A stretch of 64,000 nt of DNA from Symsagittifera roscoffensis (taxonomy: Eukaryota > Xenacoelomorpha > Acoela > Convolutidae), in NCBI RefSeq assembly GCF_963678635.1, contig NC_087064.1:21130509-21194508 (forward strand), read 5' to 3'. The notes under the pieces were generated by a model that was not told where the DNA came from, did no database searches, and saw only the letters and a list, made by a program, of their open reading frames with translations. The translations under genes and the position numbers were made by a program. Each line of letters opens with the position of its first letter. Position 1 is the first letter of the stretch. Positions 41,484 through 52,404 of the stretch are shown here, piece after piece.

Positions 41484-44400
41484 GTGGATTAAATTAAGTA
41501 GTAGTTAAATGCAATAATCTTTTGACTCTCTTTAACTACCCCCTCCCCCCATCTGCCCTTTGCGTATCTATTGGAGAATATCGATCCCTATAAAGGAATT
41601 ATTGAACGGCGGAGCATACGTAAATTTCTTACCAACAGACCAACCCTCCTTTGCAAGGATGGAGTAATGCTAAGAGATCCAATCACTTTATTGCATCAAA
41701 AAAATTCTATTAATTGGTTTATTTCTTAAATTTCGTTGCGCTTTTTATTTCGATACCTTCACGAAGACTTTTTATGCTTAGCGTATTATTTAGAAATTGT
41801 ATAGTAGCAATCAGAAGAGAATTTAGGGGAAGGTTAGGCGGGGGGCCAAAATGTACTAATTTTAAAGAAAAGCGCGCGCCAAAAAAGCGCATTTTTTGGA
41901 CAACAGACAACAATTTCCTAAAAGAGCCTAAAAACGCGTTTTTTGGCTTGTTTTTTTTTCAAAACTTTGCCTGCTGCGCAAACAATTTGTCAAAATGGGG
42001 TCCTTATAGTGATTTGGGAGATCCCCACCTCTCCATGAATTCCTGGAACCGCCCCTGGTAGCGATGATTTTTTTTACCATAGGGCTCAGTGGCGGATCTT
42101 GGATTTTCTCGAGGGGGGATTCTCTTTTTCTCGAGGGGAAATCCTTTTCTTAGGTCGACTAAATTGATTTTCTGAGCTCTCCTAAATCTCTATAAAAACC
42201 CCATTTTGACCAAATTTTCTGCACCACAGGCAAAGTTTTGAAAAAACAGGCCAAAAAAGGCATTTATAGGCAATTTTTGGAAAAGTTTGACCAAAAAATT
42301 GCGTTTTTTCGGCGCACACTCCCCCTCAAAATTAGCATAAATTGGCGCTGCAGGTGCCTTTAGAAAAATTTTAGGGTCCGGCACAAAAATTCATATCTAA
42401 AAATAGTAAAAAGGGGGACCCTTTGGGTGGGCAGGGGGTCTTTGTATCTAGCTATTTCTCTCAGAATAATACGAGTTTAGCGAGTGTGAGAAGGCCAGCC
42501 GAAATATAAACCAACTGAAACGTTACATCATATGAATGAAATTTGCATAAGTTTCCTAACTGTTAAATAATTGTTACATAACTAGTATTACATAAGTAGT
42601 ATTTTCGGCTGGTTGGTACCTCGGCTGGCTTATACTTCGGCAGGCTTATGTACCACCAAATTTTGCAAATAATTTTTAAAATATTGCCTAATGAAAAATT
42701 TAAAAATTGTCATTGAAAAATGAAAGTTGAGTTTCAGTGAAAATCTACGTCAAAGTCGGAGACTTCACGAGAGATGGAAGTAGAAAAACATTTATCGAGG
42801 CCTCCAAAATCATTCCTCACAAATAGTTAGTCATATTTTAATCTAGCCTATTTCTAATTGATTTTGAATATATTTCCACTTTAAAGCTTCACAAACAGAG
42901 CTTCAAGAAAATGTGTTTCGTGACATTGAAAGTTATAATCACCTGATATTAATTGTTTCTATGACAAGTTTAATCAGAAAAGATACAAATGTTTATGCCA
43001 GACGTAATGGGCATTCAAAAAAAATTCAAAACGGAAAGCGCCTAAAACGTTTGTTTACACTTAGCTTTAAAAAAAATTCAAAATCAAAAATTAAAAAAAA
43101 GCGTTTTCCGTTTTGAATTTTAAAAAAATTCGAAACGGATAATACCTGAAACGTTTTTACACTTAGCTTTTTGGTCGCTAGAGCCAAATTAGTTCTCAAT
43201 AGTTTAATGTGAAGTTTTGCTCCAAAATGTGAGATGAGGTTTATAAGACCTAAAACACGGTACTTTTTGAACCTCTAAATTGAAGAATTTGTCGTCGTTT
43301 TGCTTAAAAAGCAAAGGATCAAAAATTTCATGTAATTTATATACAGTTACGGAAGAGGAGAGACTAAATATCAATATGACATCGGGCTCATCAAAACTGA
43401 GGAGTCACTGTCCCGTGCACGAATAATCCCCCTCTGTCGGAAGAGATACCAACGTAACAGTGTGAGTCTGGGGGTATGTGGCATGGGATCCACAAGCACC
43501 AACAAAGATGAAAAGGCAACTCCAAAGGTTCTCATGGAGACCTTCTTGCATGAGAGGTAAGTCCTGATGATGATGTTTTCCAATACGAAGACAGTTTGAG
43601 CTTTTTATTGAGCAACTCTTTCGATAGCAAAAAAACGAGCATTGAGGAGTTTTTAATACTACAACGAACAGCAGCACTTGTCACGAGGCTGCAGTTCATA
43701 TTAGGCGACATTATTAAATAACTCCACGATCAAGTTTTTGTGATATGTGTTTATAGTTTGCTTTGAATAATATATGTATCGTTTTTTCAGTTTTCGAATT
43801 AGAGCAAAATCCAAAATTTTCATATTCCAAAATAGAAAAATGTTTAATATACTCTTCGGATAAACCGCTTTAGATCCAGCTGTCCCGGAGACTTCTTCGT
43901 TTGTACCCATGGAGACCATGACGAAAACCAAACAGGCTCATGCAAGGGCGACTCAGGTGGTCCACTTTATGTCATGAACAGGTATGATGGATGAATTGAT
44001 CCATAACATTTAAAAGCAAATCCGAAACCTTTCTTTTTGAAAAATTTCTGAATTGAACAATAAGTTTTTTCTCCAAAAAATATAATAATTTTATTTTCAA
44101 GCCAAAACTTAAAAGCATCCACTCTATGGCATTCACCTGTCGGGTGGCATCTCCATAAGCAAAATCTATTCGTCGACTTTTTGAAACTTAGATCATATAG
44201 ACAAAAAGCCGCAAAATTTCTTCAAATATCACAAAATTGGACTTTATAAGTAGCAGTTTTTGACCTACTGTACGATATTGTGTCGTGGGCTCAAGAATTT
44301 TAATAGATAATTTACTCATAATGTTTTTTCGTGAAGATTGCAAATATGGGTTAATCAAGTTCGCAAAACTTATTTTTTTTTGTTAACACGTAGCTTAAGC

Positions 44401-45441
44401 AGCAATTTAATCCGGTTCAGAAATAATTCCAAACTGAATGTTGCAACCTTTCCCACGTTTTACTTGACCTTGCATGTGGGAACGGCTTGAAAAGAAAAGA
44501 TTTTTTTAAACGAATTTTGTTAGCCAAAACTGCGTCAGATACGACTGCTTCAGTTAGCCAAAACTGCGTCAATTAGCCAAAGCTGTTTCGCCCTGATAGG
44601 AGCAGTCTTGTTTTTTTTAAAAGATTTTTGGTTAAAACGAGAAAAAAAAACATAAAAGACAGTTTCTAGCCTAAAGACTACCGGCATTTCTAAAGATTAC
44701 CGGCGTTCATTGAATAAACTTAAAATCATTGATTAAAGTTTTTTATTGGCTCAATTAACTTTGAGAATGAATACGTTGATAATAATTGTTCTTAACTTTT
44801 GAAAAATGTGGAGAAATTTTGTTTTTAGTTTTTTCTTTTTTTTTGATTTTCACGCAAAATCAGGTACCACAAATAACTATCGGAGTGGGTTGAGTGATAT
44901 ATCATATTGAGTACTTTTCATGCGTGATTCTAACAACTTTAGAAAGTTTTGAAAAATTCTCTTATTGTCGAGAAAAAAATGGTATGAAATTTTTTTATTT
45001 TTAGTCTAATTTCTAGCTAATGAAGCTAATGAAGCTTACAATTTGAAATTCTGATTTTTTGGTTTTTTTAGTAATTTTTTTACAGAAACTGTTTGGCAAT
45101 TGAACTATTCGACAATGAAGGTCAAATAAAACTGATTTTTTTTGTTCAGACTTTATTGTCACAGCACACAGAAAAACACGCCACTAATTAGAAAAAAAAT
45201 TGGTGTCTTTTTAAGACTATGATCGGAACATTCTGTGTTAATTGCACAGTAGCCGGCTATCCTTGTTTATTACTGTGCTACTAACTGAACAACTTCATAC
45301 AGGTATGGCCAGCCCTACTGTGTGTATGGGGCAGTGAGTCATGGCTTCAACAAGGACGACAAAAAGTGCATATCCGAGTCAGTGTTCGTGAGTGTTCCCT
45401 ATTACTACGAGTGGATACGAAACGTTATGAATAGATATTGA
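41237..45441 (+). CDS. S1 serine protease gene, five exons
   Basis: Five exons: 41237-41483, 42738-42822, 43347-43556, 43874-43981 and 45303-45441. They code for about 225 residues of peptidase S1 domain plus a pro-region. The protein starts its mature part at IINGH, has all three catalytic residues (His in TAAHC, Asp in YDIGLIK, Ser in GDSGGPL) and ends in VSVPYYYEWI. Phases agree at exons 1-2 (phase 1), 3-4 and 4-5 (phase 2). Two points are odd: the residue before IING is Ser, not Arg/Lys, so trypsin-like activation is unlikely, and position 189 is Gly (GSCKGDSGG), so it is not a classical trypsin. The donor of exon 2 is not GT. The 5' end with a signal peptide was not found. Confidence 0.85.
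41825..42060. mobile_element. hAT-like foldback element, copy 2
   Basis: Same orientation as 40709-41095: GCGCGCGCCAAAAAAGCGC, CCTAAAAACGCG, TTTGCCTGCTGCGCAAAC, ending GGAACCGCCCCTGG, the reverse complement of the left terminus of copy 1. It lies in intron 1 of the protease gene. Confidence 0.5.
42084..42445. mobile_element. hAT-like foldback element, copy 3, inverted
   Basis: Starts CAGTGGCGGATCTTGG; its following blocks (GCGTTTTTTCGGCGC, GCAAAGTTTTG, AGGGGGACCCTTTGGG) are the reverse complement of copy 1 (40709-41095). Copies 1 and 3 can pair over about 350 bp across the first protease exon. Confidence 0.5.
42490..42650. repeat. CCAGCCGAA foldback
   Basis: GGCCAGCCGAAATATA pairs with TATTTTCGGCTGG about 100 bp on; TCGGCTGG is repeated nearby and a TTCGGCAGGC variant follows. 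A small inverted repeat in intron 1. Confidence 0.55.
42738..42822 (+). CDS. S1 protease exon 2
   Basis: Acceptor GAGTTTCAG. With the final G of exon 1 it reads VKIYVKVGDFTRDGSRKTF, then IEASKIIPH, the segment that leads in S1 proteases to 'II-HP-Y'. The frame hits TAG at 42824-42826, and no GT lies between the conserved codons and that stop. Joining AA at 42822 to exon 3 restores N-Y in frame (HNYG), so an AT-AG intron is implied, or the donor is mutated. Confidence 0.7.
43347..43556 (+). CDS. S1 protease exon 3 (Asp102)
   Basis: Acceptor TATATACAG; donor GAGAG/GTAAGT, a strong consensus. It codes for YGRGETKYQYDIGLIKTEE, with the catalytic Asp, and then RIIPLCRKRYQRNSVSLGVC and TPKVLMETFLHE. 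Homologous to the pseudogene exons at 23223 and 30089. Confidence 0.88.
43874..43981 (+). CDS. S1 protease exon 4 (Ser195)
   Basis: Acceptor CCGCTTTAG; donor AACAG/GTATGA. It codes for SSCPGDFFVCTHGDHDENQ, TGSCKGDSGGPLYVMN. The active-site serine lies in GDSGGP, and the residue six before it (position 189) is Gly. Confidence 0.88.
44500..44620. repeat. GTTAGCCAAAACTGCGTCA tandem motif with Helentron-like end
   Basis: Three imperfect copies of TTAGCCAAAACTGCGTCA within 85 bp, ending in CGCCCTGATAGGAGCAGTCTTG, which is the 3' end of the Helentron-like family. It lies in intron 4 of the protease gene. Confidence 0.6.
45303..45441 (+). CDS. S1 protease exon 5 (C-terminus)
   Basis: Acceptor TTCATACAG. 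It codes for YGQPYCVYGAVSHGFNKDD, KKCISESVFVSVPYYYEWI and the terminal helix to TGA. The same region is fused to exon 4 in the pseudogene at 30564-30807. Confidence 0.88.
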
Positions 45442-47090
45442 CAAAGCACTTCATCGAGACTGTGTCATTTTTATTTCAGTAATCATATCATATCTACACA
45501 CTTGATTACAAATAATGATGAAATTCAAATGTTTCAAAACTTGGAGCACAAACTTGATCGCAAAATTGAACGTTGCTAAAAACATTTTTCGTTTTTGAGC
45601 GTAGAAATCCACGCATAATTTAACAGAAAACTTAATTTTAGATGCCATAGAACATGGTGTGAACTGAATTGATATGAATGGACTCGGTATGAAGACATTT
45701 CCGTTGCTTTCATATAATCTGAGGTGACTTTCATTTTAAAGTAAACACAAATTAATTGACGTTAGTAGGATTATGGCAATCTGGAAAACTTCGAAGAATT
45801 AGTGGAGTTTTTGTGCTCTAGGTGTTTTTTCCAGACAAACTTCCATTCCGTAAAAAAGATGTTTGAAGGAAACTTTATTTACAATTTGAATGATATTGAA
45901 GACCATTAGGACTCAAAAAAAGATAATTGCTTCGCCTGTGATTGTTTTTTGCAAGGATACAACGTTTTGAATTTGGAACCACTCGGCAATCTTTGATTCA
46001 AATTGGGATAAATAGCGGCAAGTTATTTTTTACGTATTTTCTCGTAGATACCAATTAGTGTAATTTATTTGTGTCGCATTCCGTCGCATCTACCTCCCAT
46101 TATTACGTTAAAACTTCATTTTGTATTTAATAATAATTAATAATTGTAGTTCCTGCGAATCGCAGAGGAACTATCAGTAGGCCTTAACAGTCCTGTCGAG
46201 GATAGTCCATTTGTATTATCTCCCCACATTCCAGACAGTGTTATTTTGCTGAGCGAAGCTCTTTTTTGCGACTCAAGGACGTTTTTTTTGCGTCTAGAAC
46301 TTTTACGTGGTACCACTATTGCAGCCAAATTTGGTCAGGTTGTGGTAGACCTGAAGCTGCAGGTCAAGTGAGAGCTTATCCTCACACACTATCATTGCCA
46401 TGGTATTTAACACAGGATGGCGGAAAAAAGGAAAAGCTTTTTATTTTTTGTGGAAGTTCGAACGAGAGTGCTATTGACAAGAGAAGTGCTAATTTTCTCC
46501 AGTGCTGTTTAACGTGCCGAAATAAGATTTCGATAAAAAAAGGTTAAAATTTAGATAAAATCAGATTTCTGAGCCAGATCTTCAATTGGTCAAATTGGCA
46601 ACTTTTAAAACAATAAAACCTAAAAACAAAATGTTTCGGGTAAATTATTTTTCAATTTTGTGGTCTCTGCATAATAATTTTTTGATTCGACAGCAGTAAA
46701 ATTATGAGATGAAATGTCAAATTTTGATCACTGGAATAATCAACCAGATTGCAAGTTTCCTCATTTTTCCAAACGCCGGACCAACAAATGTAGTGTAATT
46801 GTTAGCTTTAATATTCCAAACTTTGAAAAAACTAAACGATTTAAGAGGTGTTTTTTTTATTCAGAGCAATTTGGAAAATCAATGCAGTTTCCAAATTTTG
46901 CCATTTTTAGGTTTAATATGTAATATTTATATCCGTCATGCTATGATGAATAAAACCCGAACAAAAAACATAAAATCCGAATTTTTTCTGTCCAAAAAAA
47001 ACGAATAAAAAACTTTCGTTCATCATTTGTCACGCATGTTTTCCTAATTTTCAAGAAACACATCTTCACGATCAATATTGAAACTTATTT
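45442..47090. other. 3' flank of protease gene, palindrome at 46.15 kb
   Basis: AT-rich, no gene recognised. A short palindromic block GTAGTTCCTGCGAATCGCAG / AGGAACTA lies at about 46,147-46,175. The 63-codon minus frame over it looks like repeat-derived sequence. Confidence 0.4.
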
Positions 47091-47644
47091 TTCCGACTTT
47101 CGATACAAAAGTAACGGAATATTTGTGCTCGGGTGCATTTTTTTTTCTTCAGACAAATTTCGACTTTTTAACTAGCCATTTTTGACTGAAATTTGCTCGA
47201 AAGGTATTGTTGCCCTGAGCTTAAATTTGAAAAAATTTTTCACCTGTGATCATTTTTTGTAAAGTTATGGGGCGTTAAATATTGGCATTTCGGCCAATCT
47301 GGGACAATTAACGCGCGATATATTCCGCGGTTTTAACGCGTACGCGGAGATTTAATCCGTCTTAGAAATTGTTCCAAATTGGTTAAAAGAAGCTTATTTG
47401 CCATAATTGGTTTGTTTTAAGGAGCGAAACCTATCTTTTTCTATTATTCTTTTGTACTTTATATGGCGTGTGGGGGATGATTTTATAAAAAAAACTAAGA
47501 TGTTTTAAAAAAAAAAATTTCGAATTTAAGAATTTATTTTTTCATTTTGTTTTATTTCATTAAATTTAAAGGTTATTACTGCTCCATAAACCTTAAAAAG
47601 CAGTCGGAACATTCAGGGCTTCTCATTGATACGAGCAGTTTTGT
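47091..47644 (+). mobile_element. Helentron-like element, copy 2
   Basis: TTCCGACTTTCGATACAAAAG at the 5' end, then TGTGCTCGGGTGC, the conserved TTAACGCGCGATATATT internal block, and CAGTCGGAACATTCAGGGCT near the 3' end. The 3' hairpin is imperfect (CAGGGCTTCTCATTG). It abuts copy 3 directly. Confidence 0.65.
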
Positions 47645-47646
47645 TA

Positions 47647-48170
47647 TTTCGACTTTCGATACGAAAGTAACGGAATATTTGTGCTCGGGGTGGGTTTTTT
47701 CTTCAGACAAATTTCGACTTTTTAACTAGCCAATTTTGACAAAATTTTCTTATATCATTCGAAAGCTGTTGTTGTCTTGAGCTTAAGTTTAAAATGATAT
47801 TTTGTTTGTGATCATTTTTTGTAAAGTTATGGGGTTTAAAGTTTGCCATTTTGGTCAATTTGGGACAATTAACGCGCGATATATTTCGCGCTATTAACGC
47901 GTAAGCGAGATTTAATCCGTCCAAGAAATCGGTCCAAATTGATTGAAAGAAGCTTATTTGCCATAACTAATTTGTTACAATGAGCGAAATCTCTTCTTTT
48001 GTACTTTATTTGGCGTGTGGGGGGATGATTTCATAAAAAAAATTTCAAATTTAAGAATTTTTTTTTTCATTTTATTTTATTGCATTTAATTTTTTTATGT
48101 TACTACTGCGCCATAAACCTTAAAAGGCAGTGGGAACATTCAGGGCTTTTCCCTGATACGAGCAGTTTTA
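47647..48170 (+). mobile_element. Helentron-like element, copy 3
   Basis: Follows copy 2 head to tail with only two or three T-rich bases between. Starts TTTCGACTTTCGATACGAA and ends CAGGGCTTTTCCCTGATACG, AGCAGTTTTA. Tandem arrays are known for Helitron-type elements. Confidence 0.65.
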
Positions 48171-49264
48171 GTTGTTTTGAATTCAATTTTACAATTGCTA
48201 TAAAATGTTTATTAAAAGACATTTATGTTTAAGACAAAGCAGCTTTTTGGTAAAGCAAAAACGTCAACTGTCATCTGATATAACTAAGAAACAATAAAAC
48301 TCGCATTTGAATTTTTGAATTTCATTTTAACTTTGAGTTTTATTTCTGATAGGAAACAAGTTAGACATATAAAAGATAAGACCTCAGCAATGAGTTTGCT
48401 GACTAATCCAATGAACAAAAGTTCATGAAGAAGCACTGCCGCAGTTTTTTGTCTCAATGTTCGCAGTTTATGAATTTAAGGCATGTACTTTTTAAAATTT
48501 AAGCCTAAAATTGTGTCAAAGATATTAGTTCACAGTTTGTCAAAGTTTGTTTAACTCGCTTAACTAATTTTTGATTACCATGATTATTTCTTCTGCAAAC
48601 TTTTAAAACGACCAAATCAAGAGCAGATTTAGGAAATGCAAAAAGGAATTATAATTTTCAAACAAAGTGTGTCAACATTTCGGACGTTTTCACATTAAGC
48701 TCTCCCAAAACCTTTGAATCAACATAGTTTGAAATTTGAAATTATTTACAAAAACGTGCCAAAAGCGCTAAAAATTTTTGTTGCTGAATGAGCCGGATTA
48801 AAACTTTGCAGGGTTGGTTGGCCGGTCGGCCAATAATGGTTCAGGAAGAAGTTACAACGGTTGAAGGAGGATTGTTCCATTTCTCAAAGAAAGTGTGGAA
48901 TGTTTATGCTTGTGGTGATTTTTTTATTCAGTCAATATACGACTTCTTAACTAAGCAATTTGTGGTATACCATTGACGAAAAGATTCGAGTTGATGACTG
49001 GAAGAAAAGCTGTAGGCACCCACTCCCCTCTCATTGAAAAAGCACTGAGTTGGAAACGCAGTTACAGACTTTTCAGATTCTGTTCCTCCAAAATAGTTAT
49101 CTATAGAAGTGATGGAAATCATTCAAGCTCTCTTAAATTAATTTCCTTCTCCAATTTTTGTATTTGTCCAATTTCTACATCACTGATAAACTTTGATCAA
49201 GACTGCTTATATCCAGGAAAAGCATTTCTAAAATCATCCATCTACACACTGGATAAAGTACAAA
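48171..49264. other. Non-coding with diverged element pieces
   Basis: No gene seen. Around 48,876-48,960 the block ending TTTATTCAGTCAATATA resembles the 5' part of copy 5 (49921), so at least one diverged Helentron-like piece is present. Confidence 0.4.
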
Positions 49265-49733
49265 CTGAACTGGACGTATAGGGACGAAGCGCTGAACGTT
49301 CCGACACAATTTTTTTAGTCTATTGAGAAGTGTTCACTTATAAGAAAAATAGATGCAATTTTCACAAAAAAAAAATTTTTTTTTTTTTGAAAATCACCCT
49401 TCCACACGCTATTGAACATACAAAGCGGTTTGTTTTGCAACAACAAAGTATTAAATAGACCAAACTAGCGGCCTCAATTCAATTTGGAACGATTTCTAAG
49501 ACGGATATCGCGAACCATTTATCCCAATTTGGCAATCTCTAAAGGCCAATAACTTTACGAAAAAAATCACAGGCACAATATCTTTTTAAATTTGAGACTA
49601 GGATAACAAAACCTTCCGAATGATATTTAAATTGGCGTCAAAACTTATTAGCAAAAAAATTGAACTTTGTCTGGAGAAAAAAGCACCCCGAGCACAAAGA
49701 TTCCATTTTCTTCAAAATTTGGAACAATAAAAT
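49265..49733 (-). mobile_element. Helentron-like element, copy 4, inverted
   Basis: Opposite orientation: starts GCGCTGAACGTTCCGAC (3' end, reverse) and contains the CACACGC, GGAACGATTTCTAAGACGG and CCGAGCACAAAGATTCC blocks. More diverged than copies 1-3. Confidence 0.5.
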
Positions 49734-49920
49734 TTGTTATCGTTCCTACTTTCGAAAAAAAATATGCTTGGCTGTTTTTTCCCATTCAGTCAATTTTTGA
49801 CTTCAAAAAAACTTGTTTGACGGAATTTTTCATACCATCTGATAGATATTAATTTCCTGAGTTCAAATTTTACAAATAATTTCTATTGTGATCTTGATTA
49901 CGAGGGTTTGAAAAATCTAA

Positions 49921-50408
49921 TTGTTCCGACTTTCCAAGAAAACGGAATGATTATGCTTGGTGTAGTCTTTTATTCAGTCAATTATCAGCAATCGAAATAA
50001 TAGTTTTCGACAAAAAAAATTATACTGCATTGAAGAATTCGACTCGTTAAAATCAAATGTAAAAAGATACTTCACCTCCGATCGTTTTTCCAAAGTTCTG
50101 AGACTTTGAAATTTGATAATCTGGCCTTGCTCTGGACTAATTTTTGCGCGTTTTGAAGAATTATTTCATAATGCTGAAAACTTAACGCAAAATATTTGTA
50201 TGTTGCGAATTACCTTGCACAACAAAATCGCTCCAAATTGAAATAAATTGTCCGTTTTCTTCAAAAGTCAGAACAATGAGGCTAACTAATTAGTCATATT
50301 AATTCCGCATGACTCAATTTTTCCTATTTTTCCCAAAAACTAAACGATTTTGATTACGGGGCAGTCAGAACGTTCAGGGTTTTGCCCTGATATATGAGCA
50401 CTCTTGTT
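49921..50408 (+). mobile_element. Helentron-like element, copy 5
   Basis: Starts TTGTTCCGACTTTCCAAG and ends GGCAGTCAGAACGTTCAGGG, TTTTGCCCTGATATATGAGC. The internal block is diverged. Confidence 0.5.
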
Positions 50409-50675
50409 TGGTCAATTAAGGACAATTAACGCGCGATACAATGCGTTTTCCACACGAAAGTGTCGAACCAAATCAAATTCCAAATTGAATTGGGGCCGGC
50501 AATTTAGTTCTCTTAAAACAATGAGAGACGCTAAACACAATAAAAAGAAAAATAAAATGAAAATCTTTTGTATTCTAAGTATTTCAATTATTCAACCCAA
50601 AAAAAAACTTTTAAACTGACCTTAAAGTGTAGTCGGAACATTCAAGGCCTCGCCTTCATATATGAGCAGTTTTGT
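50409..50675 (+). mobile_element. Helentron-like element, copy 6, 5'-truncated
   Basis: Begins inside the element (GGTCAATTAAGGACAATTAA, CGCGCG) and keeps the 3' end GTCGGAACATTCAAGGCCTC, GCCTTCATATATGAGCAG. Confidence 0.5.
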
Positions 50676-51059
50676 TGAATAGCGAGTAACAGGAAATTCA
50701 GTGTTTTGTTCTTTTCATTCATCAGATTGTTATCCTTTTATCATAGTTAATTGTAGAGAAATGTTAATTTTACTAATAAAGAAATGTTCACGCAATCAAT
50801 GAAAATGAAAATTCACAATTTTTCAAACAATTGATAGATGAAAAATAGATAAGTGAGATGAGCCTCGAAACAAATCAATCATCACAATTATCATCTTTAG
50901 GAAGGGAACCTCCTTAGACCGTGAACACTGGAGGGTCTGTTGGGAGCTGACAGGAGTGATTATCAGCCACTCATTAAAGTGAACTATCGGAAGATTGATA
51001 AGAGTTGCTTGCTTCCAGCTTTCACACCAGCATACTCCCTGGGGTTAAAATTAGGCCTT
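50676..51059. other. Non-coding, one weak exon candidate
   Basis: After TTATCATCTTTAG (about 50,900) a frame reads SLDREHWRVCWELTGVIIS to a stop near 50,980. It could be a stray exon; nothing supports it beyond the acceptor and composition. Confidence 0.25.
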
Positions 51060-51516
51060 GATTTCAGTAGCGTGCCGACGGGGGGGCGACCCCCCCCCCT
51101 CTCAATTCTGGTTGCCATTTTTTTTTCAAAGGGTCACCATTTTTGGCTGAACAACCATAGAAATTTTTTAAATTAATTGGATGACTTAATTGGATGGTCT
51201 AACTAAAATGAAGCTATAGAGAAGTCGACCCGAGGATTTATTTGGGGATAAAAGTATTCAAAAGAAAATAGTTTTTAAAAAGCACAAAAAAGCTTCAGAA
51301 TTGTCATAGAGAACTAAAGTGTTACAATCACATGTTTGGGGCCGTGAAAAAATTGAATCATTTATCAAATGTGAGTATAATTACGAGGCCAAACTGTGCA
51401 CTGAATAGGCGCACAATTTGGTGTCGGTATGTTCCTGGACTCCACAGACAAGTCTGTAAACAAAGTCTAAAATGACAGTGAATTCCACTTACAACAACTC
51501 CGTGGATTCCGCATAC
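51060..51516. repeat. Left arm of long inverted repeat
   Basis: Starts ATTTCAGTAGCGTGCCGACG and ends CCGTGGATTCCGCATAC, directly before the 5' LTR. It is the reverse complement of 63526-64000 apart from a 30-bp difference (the right arm has an extra piece near 63,905-63,935) and small changes. Confidence 0.85.
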
Positions 51517-52404
51517 TGTAGTATTGAGAAATACTACACAGACAAAAGACCATTGTCTAAATTGTTTAATCTAAATTGGAGCGTGCCATTTAAATTAAAG
51601 CCTCTTTTCACTAAATCAGATATTGACTGATTTACTCTTATTAGGACTATAAAATCTTGTTTTAAAAATCCACTCCTTTTTAAATACTTGTTCAATTTTT
51701 CTTCTTTTTTCATGCTCAATATTTTAAAAGGGCGGCGATTATTAATACGTCCCTTTTAACTTAACTTGAAACAAACTGGATAAAAATTTAGCAGTCTTGC
51801 CGGCTGCACTGAAATTCTCCTTGCTTTGATTAAGCAGAGATGCACCTGCAATATGATGCATCAGAGAGAGTAATATGAATTTTTAATAAGACAAACTGAA
51901 GGCTGCGGTTTTTATCAAAGGGGACTAATAAGTTGAAGATATTTGATTTGAAAAAATCAAATAAAAACTAGTTGAAAATTCCCTTATTAAAAAGGGAGAA
52001 CAAAGGAGCAGGTGAAACCTGAATAATTAAAGATTGAATCAGCCGCCGGTTTATGCTTATGAGCAAAAGGACTGGCCTGAAAATCTTCAGTGTTTCATTT
52101 TGCTCAGTAAGCAGCAAGTCAGTTCTCTTCAGTCAGATCTTTTAAAAATAAATAATTTTTCTTTTCTACCCTAACAATAAAATTAATCTAGCCCTTTTCA
52201 CTTATAAAATAGAGAATAAATTCTCATTTAAAGTTCGATAAAATATAAATCGAGATACTCGAGAGACCCACACCTGAGGAAGTCTGGACTACAAGTACCC
52301 AAAGGACTACGGCAAGACGATTCAGACGACCCAACCAGAAGTGCTGACTTGGACAAAAATCAAGGGCAACCATTCATACTAATCAGCCGTCGACCTTAGT
52401 AAGA
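51517..52404 (+). repeat. 5' LTR (shared part)
   Basis: Starts TGTAGTATT, whose reverse complement AATACTACA follows after four bases, so the LTR tip is a small hairpin. Identical or nearly so to 60136-61023: only a handful of differences by eye. The end of the LTR lies to the right of 52404 but cannot be fixed because the 3' copy runs into the N gap. The plausible limit is near 52,638-52,656. Confidence 0.85.

Noticed and set aside
40709-42060. One 1.35-kb hAT element with TIRs CCAGGGGCGG / CCGCCCCTGG
   Set aside because: The interval contains a host protease exon, no transposase, and the flanks show no matching 8-bp target duplication. Separate small elements are more likely.
46137-46328. 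63-codon minus frame
   Set aside because: Overlaps a palindromic repeat and has no recognisable domain or splice context.
51534-51719. 61-codon minus frame, repeated at 60153-60338
   Set aside because: It lies wholly within the LTRs and is duplicated only because the LTRs are; no domain.
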